A DNA stretch of 64,000 nucleotides from Dipteris shenzhenensis (lineage: Eukaryota; Polypodiophyta; Polypodiopsida; Gleicheniales), in NCBI GenBank assembly GCA_047967505.1, contig CM106540.1. One strand, 5' to 3'. The notes under the pieces are model-generated. The model had not been told where the DNA came from. It did no database searches and worked only from the letters and a program-made list of their open reading frames with translations. Shown piece after piece: positions 54,648-64,000 of this stretch. The translations under genes and the position numbers were made by a program. Each line of letters opens with the position of its first letter. Within the stretch, counting starts at the first letter, position 1.

Positions 54648-54710
54648 GAAATTGTGTCGGATAGAGGCACACATTTTGTCAATGAGGTAATCCAAGAACT
54701 CTTGTCTGAA

Positions 54711-55480
54711 TGACTCTATATGCAAAAATACCCCATTCTATAGCAAATTCTATTTTTGATTGGTCATGAGGAGCAATTTGCACTTGGTTACAGCCACTGA
54801 AGCCATCCAAGAAGCTATATATTTCGGATCTTGCCACCTTTTCCAACACTGTTTCTGTTAAGGGTAGGGGATAGTGATCCCTAATTGTGGCAGCATTCAC
54901 ATTTTTTAAGTTTACACATATTCTGAGCTTCTTGTTGCATTTAGGTACAATGACAATGGGTGAAACCCAATCAATGTGCTCTATCTCGTAGATGAATCTG
55001 GCATCTAGGGGTTTTTCCATCTCGTCATAAACCATGGTGCCATATTTAGGATTTGTACGATAAGGTCCACATACCTTAGGGTGAGCACCTTCCTTATAGG
55101 TATCGTGTGTACTACCACTTCTCCTTTCATCTCTTTGTATGACCATGCTAGGCAGTCACGGTATTCCATTAGGAGTTCTTTGAGTTTGGTTTCATCTTCT
55201 TGACGAAGCTGTTTCCCAATGAAAACCAACTTTTTTTCCTCCCCTTCAATGGCGAGGTTTATCGTGTGTGTTTTTGCCAGTCCCTCATAGATTGGAGTTT
55301 CTTCAATGCTATCGGTTTCTTGAACTTTAGATTCTCTGAGTGGTCTTGGCATTGCTATTGGCACACTACCACTTGTATAATTCTTGAAGTATTTTGGCAC
55401 TTCTCGAAGATCGGGCCTCTGATGGGGTTGAACTAGCCTGACATGTGTCATGTGTACTGGGTGGCATAGTTGCATTTATT
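54711..55480 (-). pseudogene. gypsy B reverse transcriptase, N-terminal half
   Basis: LKELLMEYRDCLAWSYKEMKG, FIYEIEHIDWVSPIVIVPK, KLRICVNLKNVNAATIRDHYPLP and YSFLDGFSGCNQVQIAP with FAIEWGIFAYRV are successive blocks of Ty3/gypsy RT. The fragment ends before MPFGL and the YxDD box, so half the palm is missing. A frameshift at about 55050 separates the first block from the rest. Confidence 0.85.
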
Positions 55481-56242
55481 AATTTGTTAGGCTCTTCTTG
55501 ACTTTCTTTTTCTGAAGTCTCTTGATCGAGCTTCATCCGCACATGTGGCTTATATTTTCAAAACTTCTTACATTGGGAACTATGGGGTAACTTTTCCACT
55601 GGTAAGGTGTTTCCAAGTAAGGGTTCATTTGTTGCATATACTCCTTCCAGTCCTTCAGGGGACCATTCAAGAGGCGGTGATTCTGATTTTGAGGGAGCTT
55701 ACTTTGCAAGGTACAATTCAACGATCCTTGATTGGACTCGTTTGAATTCATTGAAGTGCTTGGCCTTGGCTTTTCTGCGATTTCCTCCTTCAACTTTCTT
55801 GAGGGATCTTTTGCTATTATTCAACTTTGGAGGTTCTACTTTTGGGAGCTCGATTGCCATTAGGCCATGTAGAATGGCTAAGTCATTATCAAAGGTTTGA
55901 CCTTCAATTTCAGCATTTGTAGCCTCTGTTTCAAGGTCCCAAGGAAAATCTGAGTCACCATCGGTATGGGTGCCTTCTTTAGGTTCATTATCCCACTCAA
56001 GGTCAACCATAAAGAATGGCATCTCTAGATCGATTGGTTCTTCATGTTGGAGTGGAGGATCTACTTGTAGCACCTTAGCATCGATCTATGAAAAGATGGG
56101 GTCTAATGAATGGCAATTATTGATGGTTGCCAATGTTTGTATCCAATTATTGACATTGCTTTGTGAGTCACCCGCTATGGCATGTTGTTGCAAGGGAGCT
56201 GATTTGCTTGAGATTGTTGTTGAAGATGTGTCATCCAATGCT
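55481..56242 (-). pseudogene. gypsy B spacer between protease and RT
   Basis: Acidic and lysine-rich frames (for example EEPIDLEMPFFMVDLEWDNEPKEG at 55960-56070) with no catalytic motif, as expected between protease and RT in this family. Frames shift several times. Confidence 0.5.
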
Positions 56243-56908
56243 CTAGGCACAATTAAGATTAATAGCTCCTATCCCCACATTCACCCTGATAGCGGTGTCA
56301 CGATTCTGGATGGTGAGTGTATCAGTTCCCCAGTCATGGAGGACTGATGCTTCCTGTAACCAAGGACGTCCCAGTAAGATTTGATAGGATTTTTTGGGGA
56401 GATCCAAGATTGTAAAATTGAAGGGAAAAGCAGACTCCTGCGATCTTTGTGGACCGCCACTCACTATTCCCAAGGGTTTAGCCTGTGAATCATCAGTAAG
56501 GCGTATGTTGAAATTAGCCTTTTGCATTGGTGGGAGACCCCATTCTTCATAGAGCTCCTAGGATAGGACATTTACACCTGCTCCACCATCCACTATGTCT
56601 TGGACTTCATTATATGCCTTGTGGATCAAAGGCACAGTATTGCGTATGTCATCTCTCTCACCCATCCGTATAGGGATATCTTTGATGTCGTTCATAGGTG
56701 GAGGGGGATTTGCGAGTTCAACCCATCCTTTGAAACTCTCCCAGAGATTGGGACAATTCCATAAGAGGATTTCGATGGGAATTGACACAGGGCAACTCAG
56801 GATGCTAGAGAGTGTGGCTCCTTCAAGTTGACGTGGCAGTACATTCTGTTGTGGAATCTGTTGTTGGAACAAAGGCTCGAGTATAGTATCAATACTTTGT
56901 GGGGCCAA
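56243..56908 (-). pseudogene. gypsy B aspartic protease region
   Basis: MAPQSIDTILEPLFQQQ at the start corresponds to 4-189. The active site reads VDGGAGVNVLS, with D-x-G-A in the retropepsin position. The frame then stops, and 56243-56527 continues as DLPKKSYQILLGRPWLQEASVLHDWGTDTL, the ILGRPWL flap-to-end block of plant gypsy proteases. Broken by one stop at about 56560. Confidence 0.8.
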
Positions 56909-57037
56909 GTCATGGATTGGGTCTTGAGCTATTTCTCAGCCTCAAATTGAGATTGTTCATTTTGTACCCATCATTGAAGTGCTTGAAAACAAGCCTTCTC
57001 CACCGCTGCATTTGGGTATGGAGCTTCTTTTATGCAA

Positions 57038-57740
57038 ACCCAATGCTCATGGTGTCGATTGCTATTCAGATACTTATTGGCAATATCTTTAAACAAAAAT
57101 TGAATTATTAAACATACTGACCTCCAGGTTGAGCGTACATAGATGTACGTGCAGTAGTCTATGGCACATGCTTGAGCGTTGCATTGGCAACCCTGCGTAG
57201 TCACTCGAACTATAACCATTGATGCTCGGCACGTCATGCCTCCTCTTCAGCCTCCTCTTATGTCAATGGACGCTTGCCTGCTCTTTTGGAGACTTCCTCC
57301 TCCTCGTGCAGAGGAGGAGTATCCTCTCCTTGTGACATTTTTCAAAAGTGTAGTACGGATAGTGTAGTTCAGATAGCTCAGTATAGATAAATGCCCTGAG
57401 TGTAGTATGCAAAGTCAGCATGCATCAAATTCAATATTTGTGAGTTCATCTTGTGTGAGATAGGACACAAGATGCAAATGCCACGTACAATATGCTTGAT
57501 GAAAGATGAAGATGTTACAAATGCCATGCAAAATGTACATGTTGCAATCTTGAATGAATGCTTTCAAATGTTGCAATCTTTACAAAATATAAAAGGATGT
57601 ACATCCCCAACATAAATGACATCTTTTTTATATTATAAATGCTGTCAAGGTCAATAATTTTGTTTTTGAACAAGAAATTTATTACAATAAGTTTGACAGA
57701 CACAGTGTCCCAAAAATATTACAAGGGAAAAAATGTGGCT
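57038..57740. other. Gene-free stretch
   Basis: ATGCAAATG-type words at 57470-57560 and short open frames only. No domain I recognise. Confidence 0.4.
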
Positions 57741-59160
57741 TATGTTGCAAGCCTAAGGGCAAGAGACATCTCTTCCATAGGCCTCATAGCCAATTCTCCC
57801 TCACATTCCACTCTATTTAAGATATCAGTGGTCTCTACATGCGACTTTCTGTGATTGGCAATGCGATGCATCATTTGTTCATGCGCATGGCATTTAATGG
57901 CATTAACAACATGAGAGGGCATTTTTCGATCATTCTCAATATAACCCTAGGCATCTTCAAAAAATTGAATCATCTCAACAATGATCCATCCCAATGCATA
58001 AGTATCTGCATGGCATGTATCATTGTTGGCATCTATCTCCAAAGACTACTTCTTGCTCTTTCTCTTTCCTACGAACTCTCTCAGCAAAGTCGGCATCTGT
58101 CTCCAAAGACTACTTCTTCATATGCTTGAATTCCTTTCAACTCTTCGAGAAGTCCATGGCCATCACCCAATTTATGATGCCTACTTGGCATCTAGACTTT
58201 CTAACAAAATCCAATAAGTTGTTGCCTGGGTGCAAGTTTGTGTGCATCCACCTTCCTACGTGCAGCCTTGCCAAACCATCCACAAGTGCATGGATGATAT
58301 GGAGGAGATTCTCACAAAAGACATTGATCCAAGTAATATCTTCCTTCTCCAATGTAGATGGGACTTCCCCGCTTGCTGTGGCCATTAGATCTGCTCCTCC
58401 TCTTAGAACATGGTGGAAGTAGTGTGTGAACCTACCCTGGTCCATTGACAGAATCTAAAGAAATTGCAACAAGCTACCACCATTAAAGTAAGGTGTGATG
58501 GTCCACAGTGGCTCTTCTTGGGTTGTTGCAATCACACATACAAGGACTGGGTGTAAAATCTGCATGAGCTATTCTCTCCTTGCTTCTCATGTACACGTCC
58601 CAAATTGGCCCTTGTACTTCTTTCCGGCATATTCCACATGATATGGCAACCCTACAGGTCCTACCAACCGCACTTTAAAAATAGTGCCATAGGATCCTGA
58701 GCCAATTTTCTCGCCTACTTGGATCTCCCTCTCTGTGACATAGGCCAAGAATGACACTCTGTCTATATTACTAGCCAGGTGTTGTGCCCTTTGAACCTCA
58801 TCACCTCTCAGTGGTTGAGAGCGTGTAGAGGCTAGCTCCTCTTCTCCTACAGCCAAGGACATAGCTCACCCATAAGCTACTGCAGCCTTCTTTTCCCAAC
58901 TCTTAGCCTCTATGACATGGCGATCTGATGCAATGACCTTACTCTTGTGCCTCGCCCATACACTCGTCCATTGTGTCGATTTGAAGACATCAAACTCTTG
59001 TGCAAGCGTCAATCCAAAGCATGGCATCTGTCTCCCACTGCACCCAGCTCGCAAGGTCATCCTGACCTTCAGACTACAAACTGGTCTTAGCATCACCAAG
59101 AATCCTCCTCTTCATAGTGCTAACTCCCTCTAAACTAGATATGGTTGATTCCATCTCACT
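57740..59160 (-). pseudogene. Protein kinase pseudogene
   Basis: The minus strand reads a kinase in order: glycine loop IQVGEKIGSGSYGTIFKV and the lysine strand EYAGKKYKG (58587-58862), hinge TPYFNGGSLLQF (about 58480), catalytic loop LHVGRWMHTNLHPGNNLL (HRD to HTN), VGIINWVMAMD in the DFG place (D to N), and DTYALGWIIVEMIQFFEDA (C-lobe) with tail pieces to 57740. An upstream part (58866-59099) of unknown nature is separated by one TGA. Loss of both catalytic aspartates plus stops and shifts show that it is dead. A 31-base CATCTGTCTCCAAAGACTAC block is duplicated at about 58030 and 58090. Likely a retrocopy or TE-carried host gene; no introns are evident. Confidence 0.7.
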
Positions 59161-59392
59161 CTCCTCCATGTGCACACCCTAATAAAAAAGGCATCCTGAA
59201 TGCTCCTCATCACTCTCTTGCACTCGCCCTTACTTAGCTCTTCCCCTACTTTTGCTTAGTTTCAGTGGTTGAGGCCATGCTTGCTATTAGATCTTGTTGT
59301 GTGTGTGCGGAAAGCTTTCTCACGTGACACTAGCAAATAGCTATAATTGCCACACAATAGTGAGCAGGTAGGAATCTAACAATAACCCCCAC
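59160..59392. other. Gene-free stretch
   Basis: Nothing recognisable apart from a pyrimidine-rich start. Confidence 0.35.
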
Positions 59393-59640
59393 CCTATGCA
59401 TGCATGAAATGCAAATGCAAATGATTTCAATGCACGCATGCAAATGATTTCAATGCAAATTTTTTAATTACATGAAATGCATGCATGCAAGAAATGATTC
59501 TTTCAATGCATGCATGCATGAAATGCAAGATAATTTCGGAAAAATTTTGATTTTGATGCATGATGCAAGATAATTTCGTTAAAAATTTGATTTCAATGCA
59601 TAAATGCAAGATAATTTCATAAAAATTTTGAAAAAACTCC
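59393..59640. repeat. ATGCA-rich low-complexity tract
   Basis: Dense ATGCATGCATG, CAATGCA and AAGATAATTTC words, including several CATGCA (RY) motifs and three diverged units of ATGCAAGATAATTTCG-AAAAATTTTGAT. It ends in a run of C at 59641-59648. Confidence 0.75.
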
Positions 59641-59839
59641 CCCCCCCTTTGAGTGGAGGGCCAAGGAAACCTAGTACCAGGATGTGGGCGCAACTAGCCC
59701 CCCATCCTATTCAGGACGCGGGACTAGGAACCACTTCCTGAACCAAGACCCTTGGCCAAGAGATGGAGAGAGGAGGATTTTTACCTCTTCTCAATCCATT
59801 GTTAGTGGACAATGACATCGGCAATTAGCATATATTTTG

Positions 59840-60080
59840 GGTAGTAGTACTACCGTCGGTAGCAGTAGTACTAGCAACGGTAAAAGTATTGATACTGCGG
59901 GTTGTAATACTACTGTTGGCAGTTATACTTAAACTACTGACGGTAATAAAAGTATCGGAAATATAATCACAATTACCACCGGTAATAATGTGTCATTTTA
60001 TCGATGATACTATTATCACTACCATCGGTAACTAGATACCATCGGTAGTATTACTGTTACCACCAGTATGTATCCAGTTT
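59840..60080. mobile_element. Small foldback element, copy 2
   Basis: Made of inverted and direct ACCGTCGGTAG, ACCACCGGTA, ACCATCGGTA and TAGTACTAC words. It ends ACCACCAGTATGTATCCAGTTT, close to the end of copy 1 at 18028-18045. No coding capacity. The repeated ACCGTCGG words also recall subterminal repeats of CACTA transposons. Confidence 0.55.
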
Positions 60081-60199
60081 CTAGGTCAAGGCCACCTGAT
60101 AGCGCAAAGCCATGATTGTAGCCGTGAATGTGTGAAATATGTCATCACGACACGTGATCACAAGAAAATTCATGTGATTACGTGAATATGAAATCCTTG

Positions 60200-62120
60200 A
60201 TCGCCATGCAAGCTAAGAACAAGAACCTATGCACCTCTGGCCACCGAGAGGAATCTACGTTGGAAGACAGAGAGCAGTAGGAGTTCTCTATGTACAAGGA
60301 GGCCTTTGCACAACTTGCCACCTAGGCCCACGCACTGTCCCCCAAACACTTCAAATGCACTTCAATGCACTCCACACAAAAAACCTCATTTTTCACATAG
60401 ATCTCACCGCCTCTCTCCCGCCCAATGCACTCCATACATCCTCCATCACAATCCCAACCATTGTTGCCTCATCCTTGCCATGTCCTACTTCTCCCTCAAC
60501 CTTCATCCCACTAGTCTATCCCTCCTCCATCCCTCCAATCTTCCAACCCTAGCCGCCCATCCCATCCTCCTAAACTTCCAAGCGTGGTGTTAAGTAATCA
60601 ATGAGTCCACCAATTATCCACAAGTTGATGAAGTGATGTAGCTAGCCAAGCTTGACAAACTTAGCCCATGGGTTTGTACTCCCGATAGCCTCCAAGCCAA
60701 CATCAACTAGATGCAGACCTATGGTTGTGCTTCTGCAGTCAGAATGCAAGGACACCTAGTTGCATATTGCTCCATGACCTACCAAGAAGCAATTACTATC
60801 TTTAACTCTACCTCCCCCCTACAAAAATTTTACAGCCACCCCTACAGATCTCACCCAACCTCCCCAACAACCTGCCAATCTAGTCTCACATCCCCTCCCC
60901 TGCACAAATCTACATGAGTACTCTTCTAACACCTCCAAAACTAGTACCGTTCAACACGGGACCTCCCAGTCCATCTCCTCCAATACTCTTGTCACCCTTT
61001 CAGATGAAGCTCTCAATACATTACTGAAGCCAACACATTTTGTACATATGCCCATCAACCCTTCTCCCATAGGGGATGCAGAGGAGGAGCTTATGCCAAA
61101 TGTTGCCGATGATGTCCCTCTAGCACCCCCCTCCTCCCCACCCGAAGATATCCAATGGTAGCCAGACCTGCAATCCTTCTAGGAGTTGCCCAATAGGTCC
61201 CTCATGCATCATTGGAAGGCCCAACTAGAAGGTTCGTGCCTTCATCTGTATGAGATCATGGAAGTTCCTCCACTCACTCAGTTTATTACTCATTCCTTCA
61301 ATGGCTGGAGGCGAACCCACTCGAAGTGCACACATGGTGGTTACCACTTAGCCCTTGACATGCCCATTCCCCTCACTAACTCAAACGCCAGCCTTTAACC
61401 CTTTGGCGCATCCCCTTTTTGTAAAAGGAGCAATTTTCGTGCTACTATCATAGCGCACACCTTGAGCGGTGGATCCATCCCCTCTACATGCCCATGGAAA
61501 GACGATGGACCTGGGCTCACTTCCAAGAGCTCCAACAAAAGGATCCTAATATTATCTCCAACTTCCCGTTCCCTAAGGAAATGACTCAAGGGGGATTTTT
61601 CTTTTACCTCCAGTCATTCAACAATACCTACGGCTCTATTCCCAACCCCATGGTGGTTGCAGCGGTACACTTCAACTGCCTCATTCTTTTTCTTCTCCAC
61701 AATCTCCCTGCCCACAGTCGGCCCATCGATGACAAACTAGATAACCTCAACAACCAGATTTTCTTCAATCCTGACATCAGTCCCTCCCAATTCTAGGACT
61801 TGCGCCTCTACCTTTGGGTCCAGAACCTCCATGGCCATCACATTCAAACATTCAAGGACATGCATGCCACCTACTTTTGCAAGTTCTGATCTTATTTCAC
61901 ACAGATCACCCCCCAACAATTGGACTGCTACGCAGTCCTCTAGACTATCCTCTCCACTCACCTACTCCAGCGCGCCTAATTCAAGGGTGGCTTAGTAACA
62001 ACAAGAAGGGGGGCATGTTAACAGCCACAGCCATGGAGCATGATGACGAATATGGCCCTATGGCTTTTGAGCGGGCTCATCATCGATCTATTCCTGTGGG
62101 TTTCGAGCCTCAAATGGCTT
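60200..62120 (+). pseudogene. Unrecognised open-frame remnant
   Basis: Several plus-strand pieces look faintly coding: 61186-61398 (MPNRSLMHHWKAQLEGSCLHLYEI...FNGWRRTH), 61488-61796 (RRWTWAHFQELQQKDPNIISNFPF, then PMVVAAVHFNCLIL) and 61814-62122. Frames shift between them. No domain recognised; TE debris is likely. Confidence 0.3.
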
Positions 62121-62129
62121 AGGATAGAG

Positions 62130-64000
62130 GTAGTCTCCGAGATCATCTAATTTGGCAAGCATAACACAGGAGCCATTTGTATCCTGTATATGGAAAACAC
62201 AAGAGCCATTTGAAGACAAAGAGGAGTTTGAGAGAATTAGCATATGCCTTGGCATCATATGGGCCCAAGTGGTTTTAACAAAAGAGAGGTGAGAGAGAGG
62301 TATAAGGAAAAGGGTTGGCCCTCCCTTCAAAAGGTGACTTGTATAAAAGGCCAAATGGTTGACTTTGGTCTCTATTGTTGTATGCACAAGTTTGTAACAC
62401 AAGCTCCCTCTTCTCTTCCAATAGTGTCTCTAGGTGTTCTCTTGTTTCCCTTATAGTGCCTTTGTGTTTGCCACTCCCTCCCCCTTCATTCTTCCCCTCT
62501 CCTCTCCCTCTCCCTCTATTCTCCCATCTCCCCTTCCCCTCTTTCTCTCATGGAAATGCATTGCAACAATCCGAGCCGCTTGAGTGACACTTGCGGATGG
62601 TTCGTGTTGTGCATTGCTCTCGCAAGGAGCAGCTTGGAGTGGAGGCTCCATCGGCATTCCTTCAAGATCCCCACAACACGTGAGTCACCATTGAGGCTAC
62701 AAAATTTCAAACGTTCTTCAATCCTTGTTTTACTAGTTCCTACCACCTCAGTGCAAGTGTTCTTCTCTCCTAGTTGTGTACCTTTAGCGTTTTCTAAGTG
62801 TGCATCAGACATCATCTAAGACTTGAAGAACCCTCAGGGTTGCTTTGTAGCTCTCCTCTATTCATTGATTGTCAAAGAGATCTTCAAAGTCTTCAAAATC
62901 ATCTCCAGACACTCAAAGATATCTCTTATAGAAATGAATTAAACCAAACAACTACCATATCTCATCACCTGTCATTGCTCTAAGTGTCTGTGCTCTTGGT
63001 TCTAAAAACCACTAGAGTCAATCTACTCAATTCTCCACTCGTACTTTCAGCATGTTCGTCCTCATTAAGATTGCCAAATGTTGACCATTTTCTTCCCTCA
63101 CCCTCATTGACACATGCACCCAATGCTCCAAAAAATAGTGCCAATTCTTGATGAAGATACCCTCTCTTGCAATCATGGGGCTCCTGGTGTACACACATAC
63201 TCTCGATGCAAGGGTGGAGTCATCAATAAGAACGAACAAGGGTGATGGGACTCAACTTGCAATGACTAAGCAAAAGGGCAAATTACAAGAGTGAGTCTGA
63301 CCTACCAGACTCATCACCTAAGTAATGTAATACTATCTATGTGACTCATCCGATTGGTGAACTAACTTCCTACATTACCTATGAAATCTCTTATCACTAT
63401 AGACCCAAATTACATTGATTCTTATTCCACAACCTTGCCACTTGGTCCCTGGTTACCCACCAACCCTAGTGCCATCATTGGAAATCAAACTAATTACTTA
63501 TTGATCTACACTCAACATTGGCTAATTTATCATAGGTTTAGATGGGCCAACTTGACTCAAATTACCCATCATACCCATACTAGTATTGCTCATATTAGGA
63601 TTTTGAGGTACTCATATTGATCCATAAGGTTCTATGGTCATAGTAGGAAGTAATCACGGACTATAACTAGGATTTTGGGTTAACACCATTTGTGACATAT
63701 TAGTACTCCCATTTTAGAGATTTCCTAATTTATTGTTATAGAAATGTTAGCTCATCTAATGTAGCTAGTTGTTGGATCGTAACATGGAACCCCACATCAA
63801 GAGGTAATGTGCTTGAAGAGGTGCTCTTTCTTTTATAAGTGACCTGCTTTTGCCAATTGCCAACATAATGATTTCAAATCAATTCTCTTGCTAGAACCTC
63901 TATACTTGAATAGTGATCCATCTTTGCATCCATGTTTCTAGACTTGGATGCCCACAATTCAACTAGAACTAATGGCTCAAACTCTTTAGAAAATTCCTCC
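62130..64000. other. Gene-free stretch to the window end
   Basis: A pyrimidine-rich tract (62450-62550), short open frames on both strands and no recognised domain, repeat or RNA gene. The TTTGTAACACAAGCTCCCTC area near 62390 looks LTR-like, but no partner is present. Confidence 0.35.

Larger units (their letters stand above)
49320..54710 (+). mobile_element. Ty3/gypsy fragment C (RNase H and integrase), interrupted twice
   Basis: RNase H (49360-49660), integrase zinc region (49690-50145), then an inserted copia (50146-53728), integrase core part 1 (53729-53958), an inserted solo LTR (53959-54647) and integrase core part 2 (54648-54710). Removing both insertions restores one continuous integrase, KDYFNPLTIVVAQKPF...GCPVEIVSDRGTHFVNEVIQ. 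It breaks off at about 54710 against the inverted fragment B. Confidence 0.85.
54711..57037 (-). mobile_element. Ty3/gypsy fragment B (protease and RT), inverted against C
   Basis: The minus strand, from high to low: linker with proline tract, protease region (56558-56908, ending VDGGAGVNVLS), downstream spacer, and reverse transcriptase (54711-55146). At 57037 the match to element A stops abruptly. At 54710 the RT ends after the YRV of IFAYRV and plus-oriented fragment C begins. B and C thus meet head to head. Confidence 0.8.

Noticed and set aside
1-64000. tRNA or rRNA genes
   Set aside because: The only tRNA-related sequences I could recognise are primer binding sites of about 12 bases; no cloverleaf or rRNA stretch was seen.

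Overview
The window looks like transposon-dense nuclear DNA from a land plant. Plant-type Ty1/copia and Ty3/gypsy elements use a TGGTATCAGAGC-type primer site, and there are plant LINEs with a zf-RVT domain, a SWIM-finger MULE-like transposase and GT-AG introns. The elements look unlike the usual grass or eudicot ones, so a seed-free vascular plant or another large-genome lineage is possible, but this is a weak inference. I found no ordinary intact host gene. Nearly every reading frame is a TE gene, a decayed TE gene or a low-complexity shadow.

Layout. 1-5219: minus-strand gypsy element A, cut by the window edge (LTR 4064-5219, gag, zinc knuckles, start of protease). 5230-6480: minus-strand gag-like debris. 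7720-11530: badly decayed plus-strand gypsy E (gag to integrase). 13300-14262: plus-strand LINE RT. 14263-14644 and 29874-30255: a 382-bp inverted repeat, about 98% identical. Just inside its left arm lies the MULE-like transposase gene (14716-17371). Between the arms are also a foldback element (17860-18050), an unrecognised minus-strand gene remnant (18150-20060), a 5-kb copia relic (20968-26304), a minus-oriented LTR with primer site (26811-27133) and minus-strand LINE fragments carrying a 680-bp tandem duplication (27227-29850).

30256-36880 holds the oddest non-coding signal: at least a dozen copies of a 20-bp near-perfect palindrome (TAGTTTCGCTGGCGAAACTA), partly as a tandem array, and found nowhere else in the window by eye. 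Directly downstream (36880-40650) is a multi-exon gene that reads as a ParB-like domain plus a bacterial-type N4/N6 DNA methyltransferase C-terminus.

41483-42605 is a second LTR of family A. Next to it sits copia element 3 (42612-48332): identical 151-bp LTRs, a perfect 5-bp target duplication, a 2.1-kb leader and an 867-codon open frame. That frame has lost catalytic residues in protease, integrase and RT, yet it stayed open and transposed recently, presumably in trans.

48338-57037 is a nested cluster. It contains a rearranged copia gag fragment with a 245-bp inverted-repeat MITE, and a gypsy RNase H/integrase (element C) interrupted by an internally deleted copia (50146-53728) and by a solo LTR of the same copia family with a perfect GAAAT duplication (53959-54647). 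C is joined head to head with an inverted gypsy protease/RT fragment (B, 54711-57037). 57740-59160 is a minus-strand protein-kinase pseudogene. The rest (59160-64000) holds ATGCA-rich DNA, a second copy of the foldback family, a weak unrecognised reading-frame remnant and about 1.9 kb in which I see nothing.
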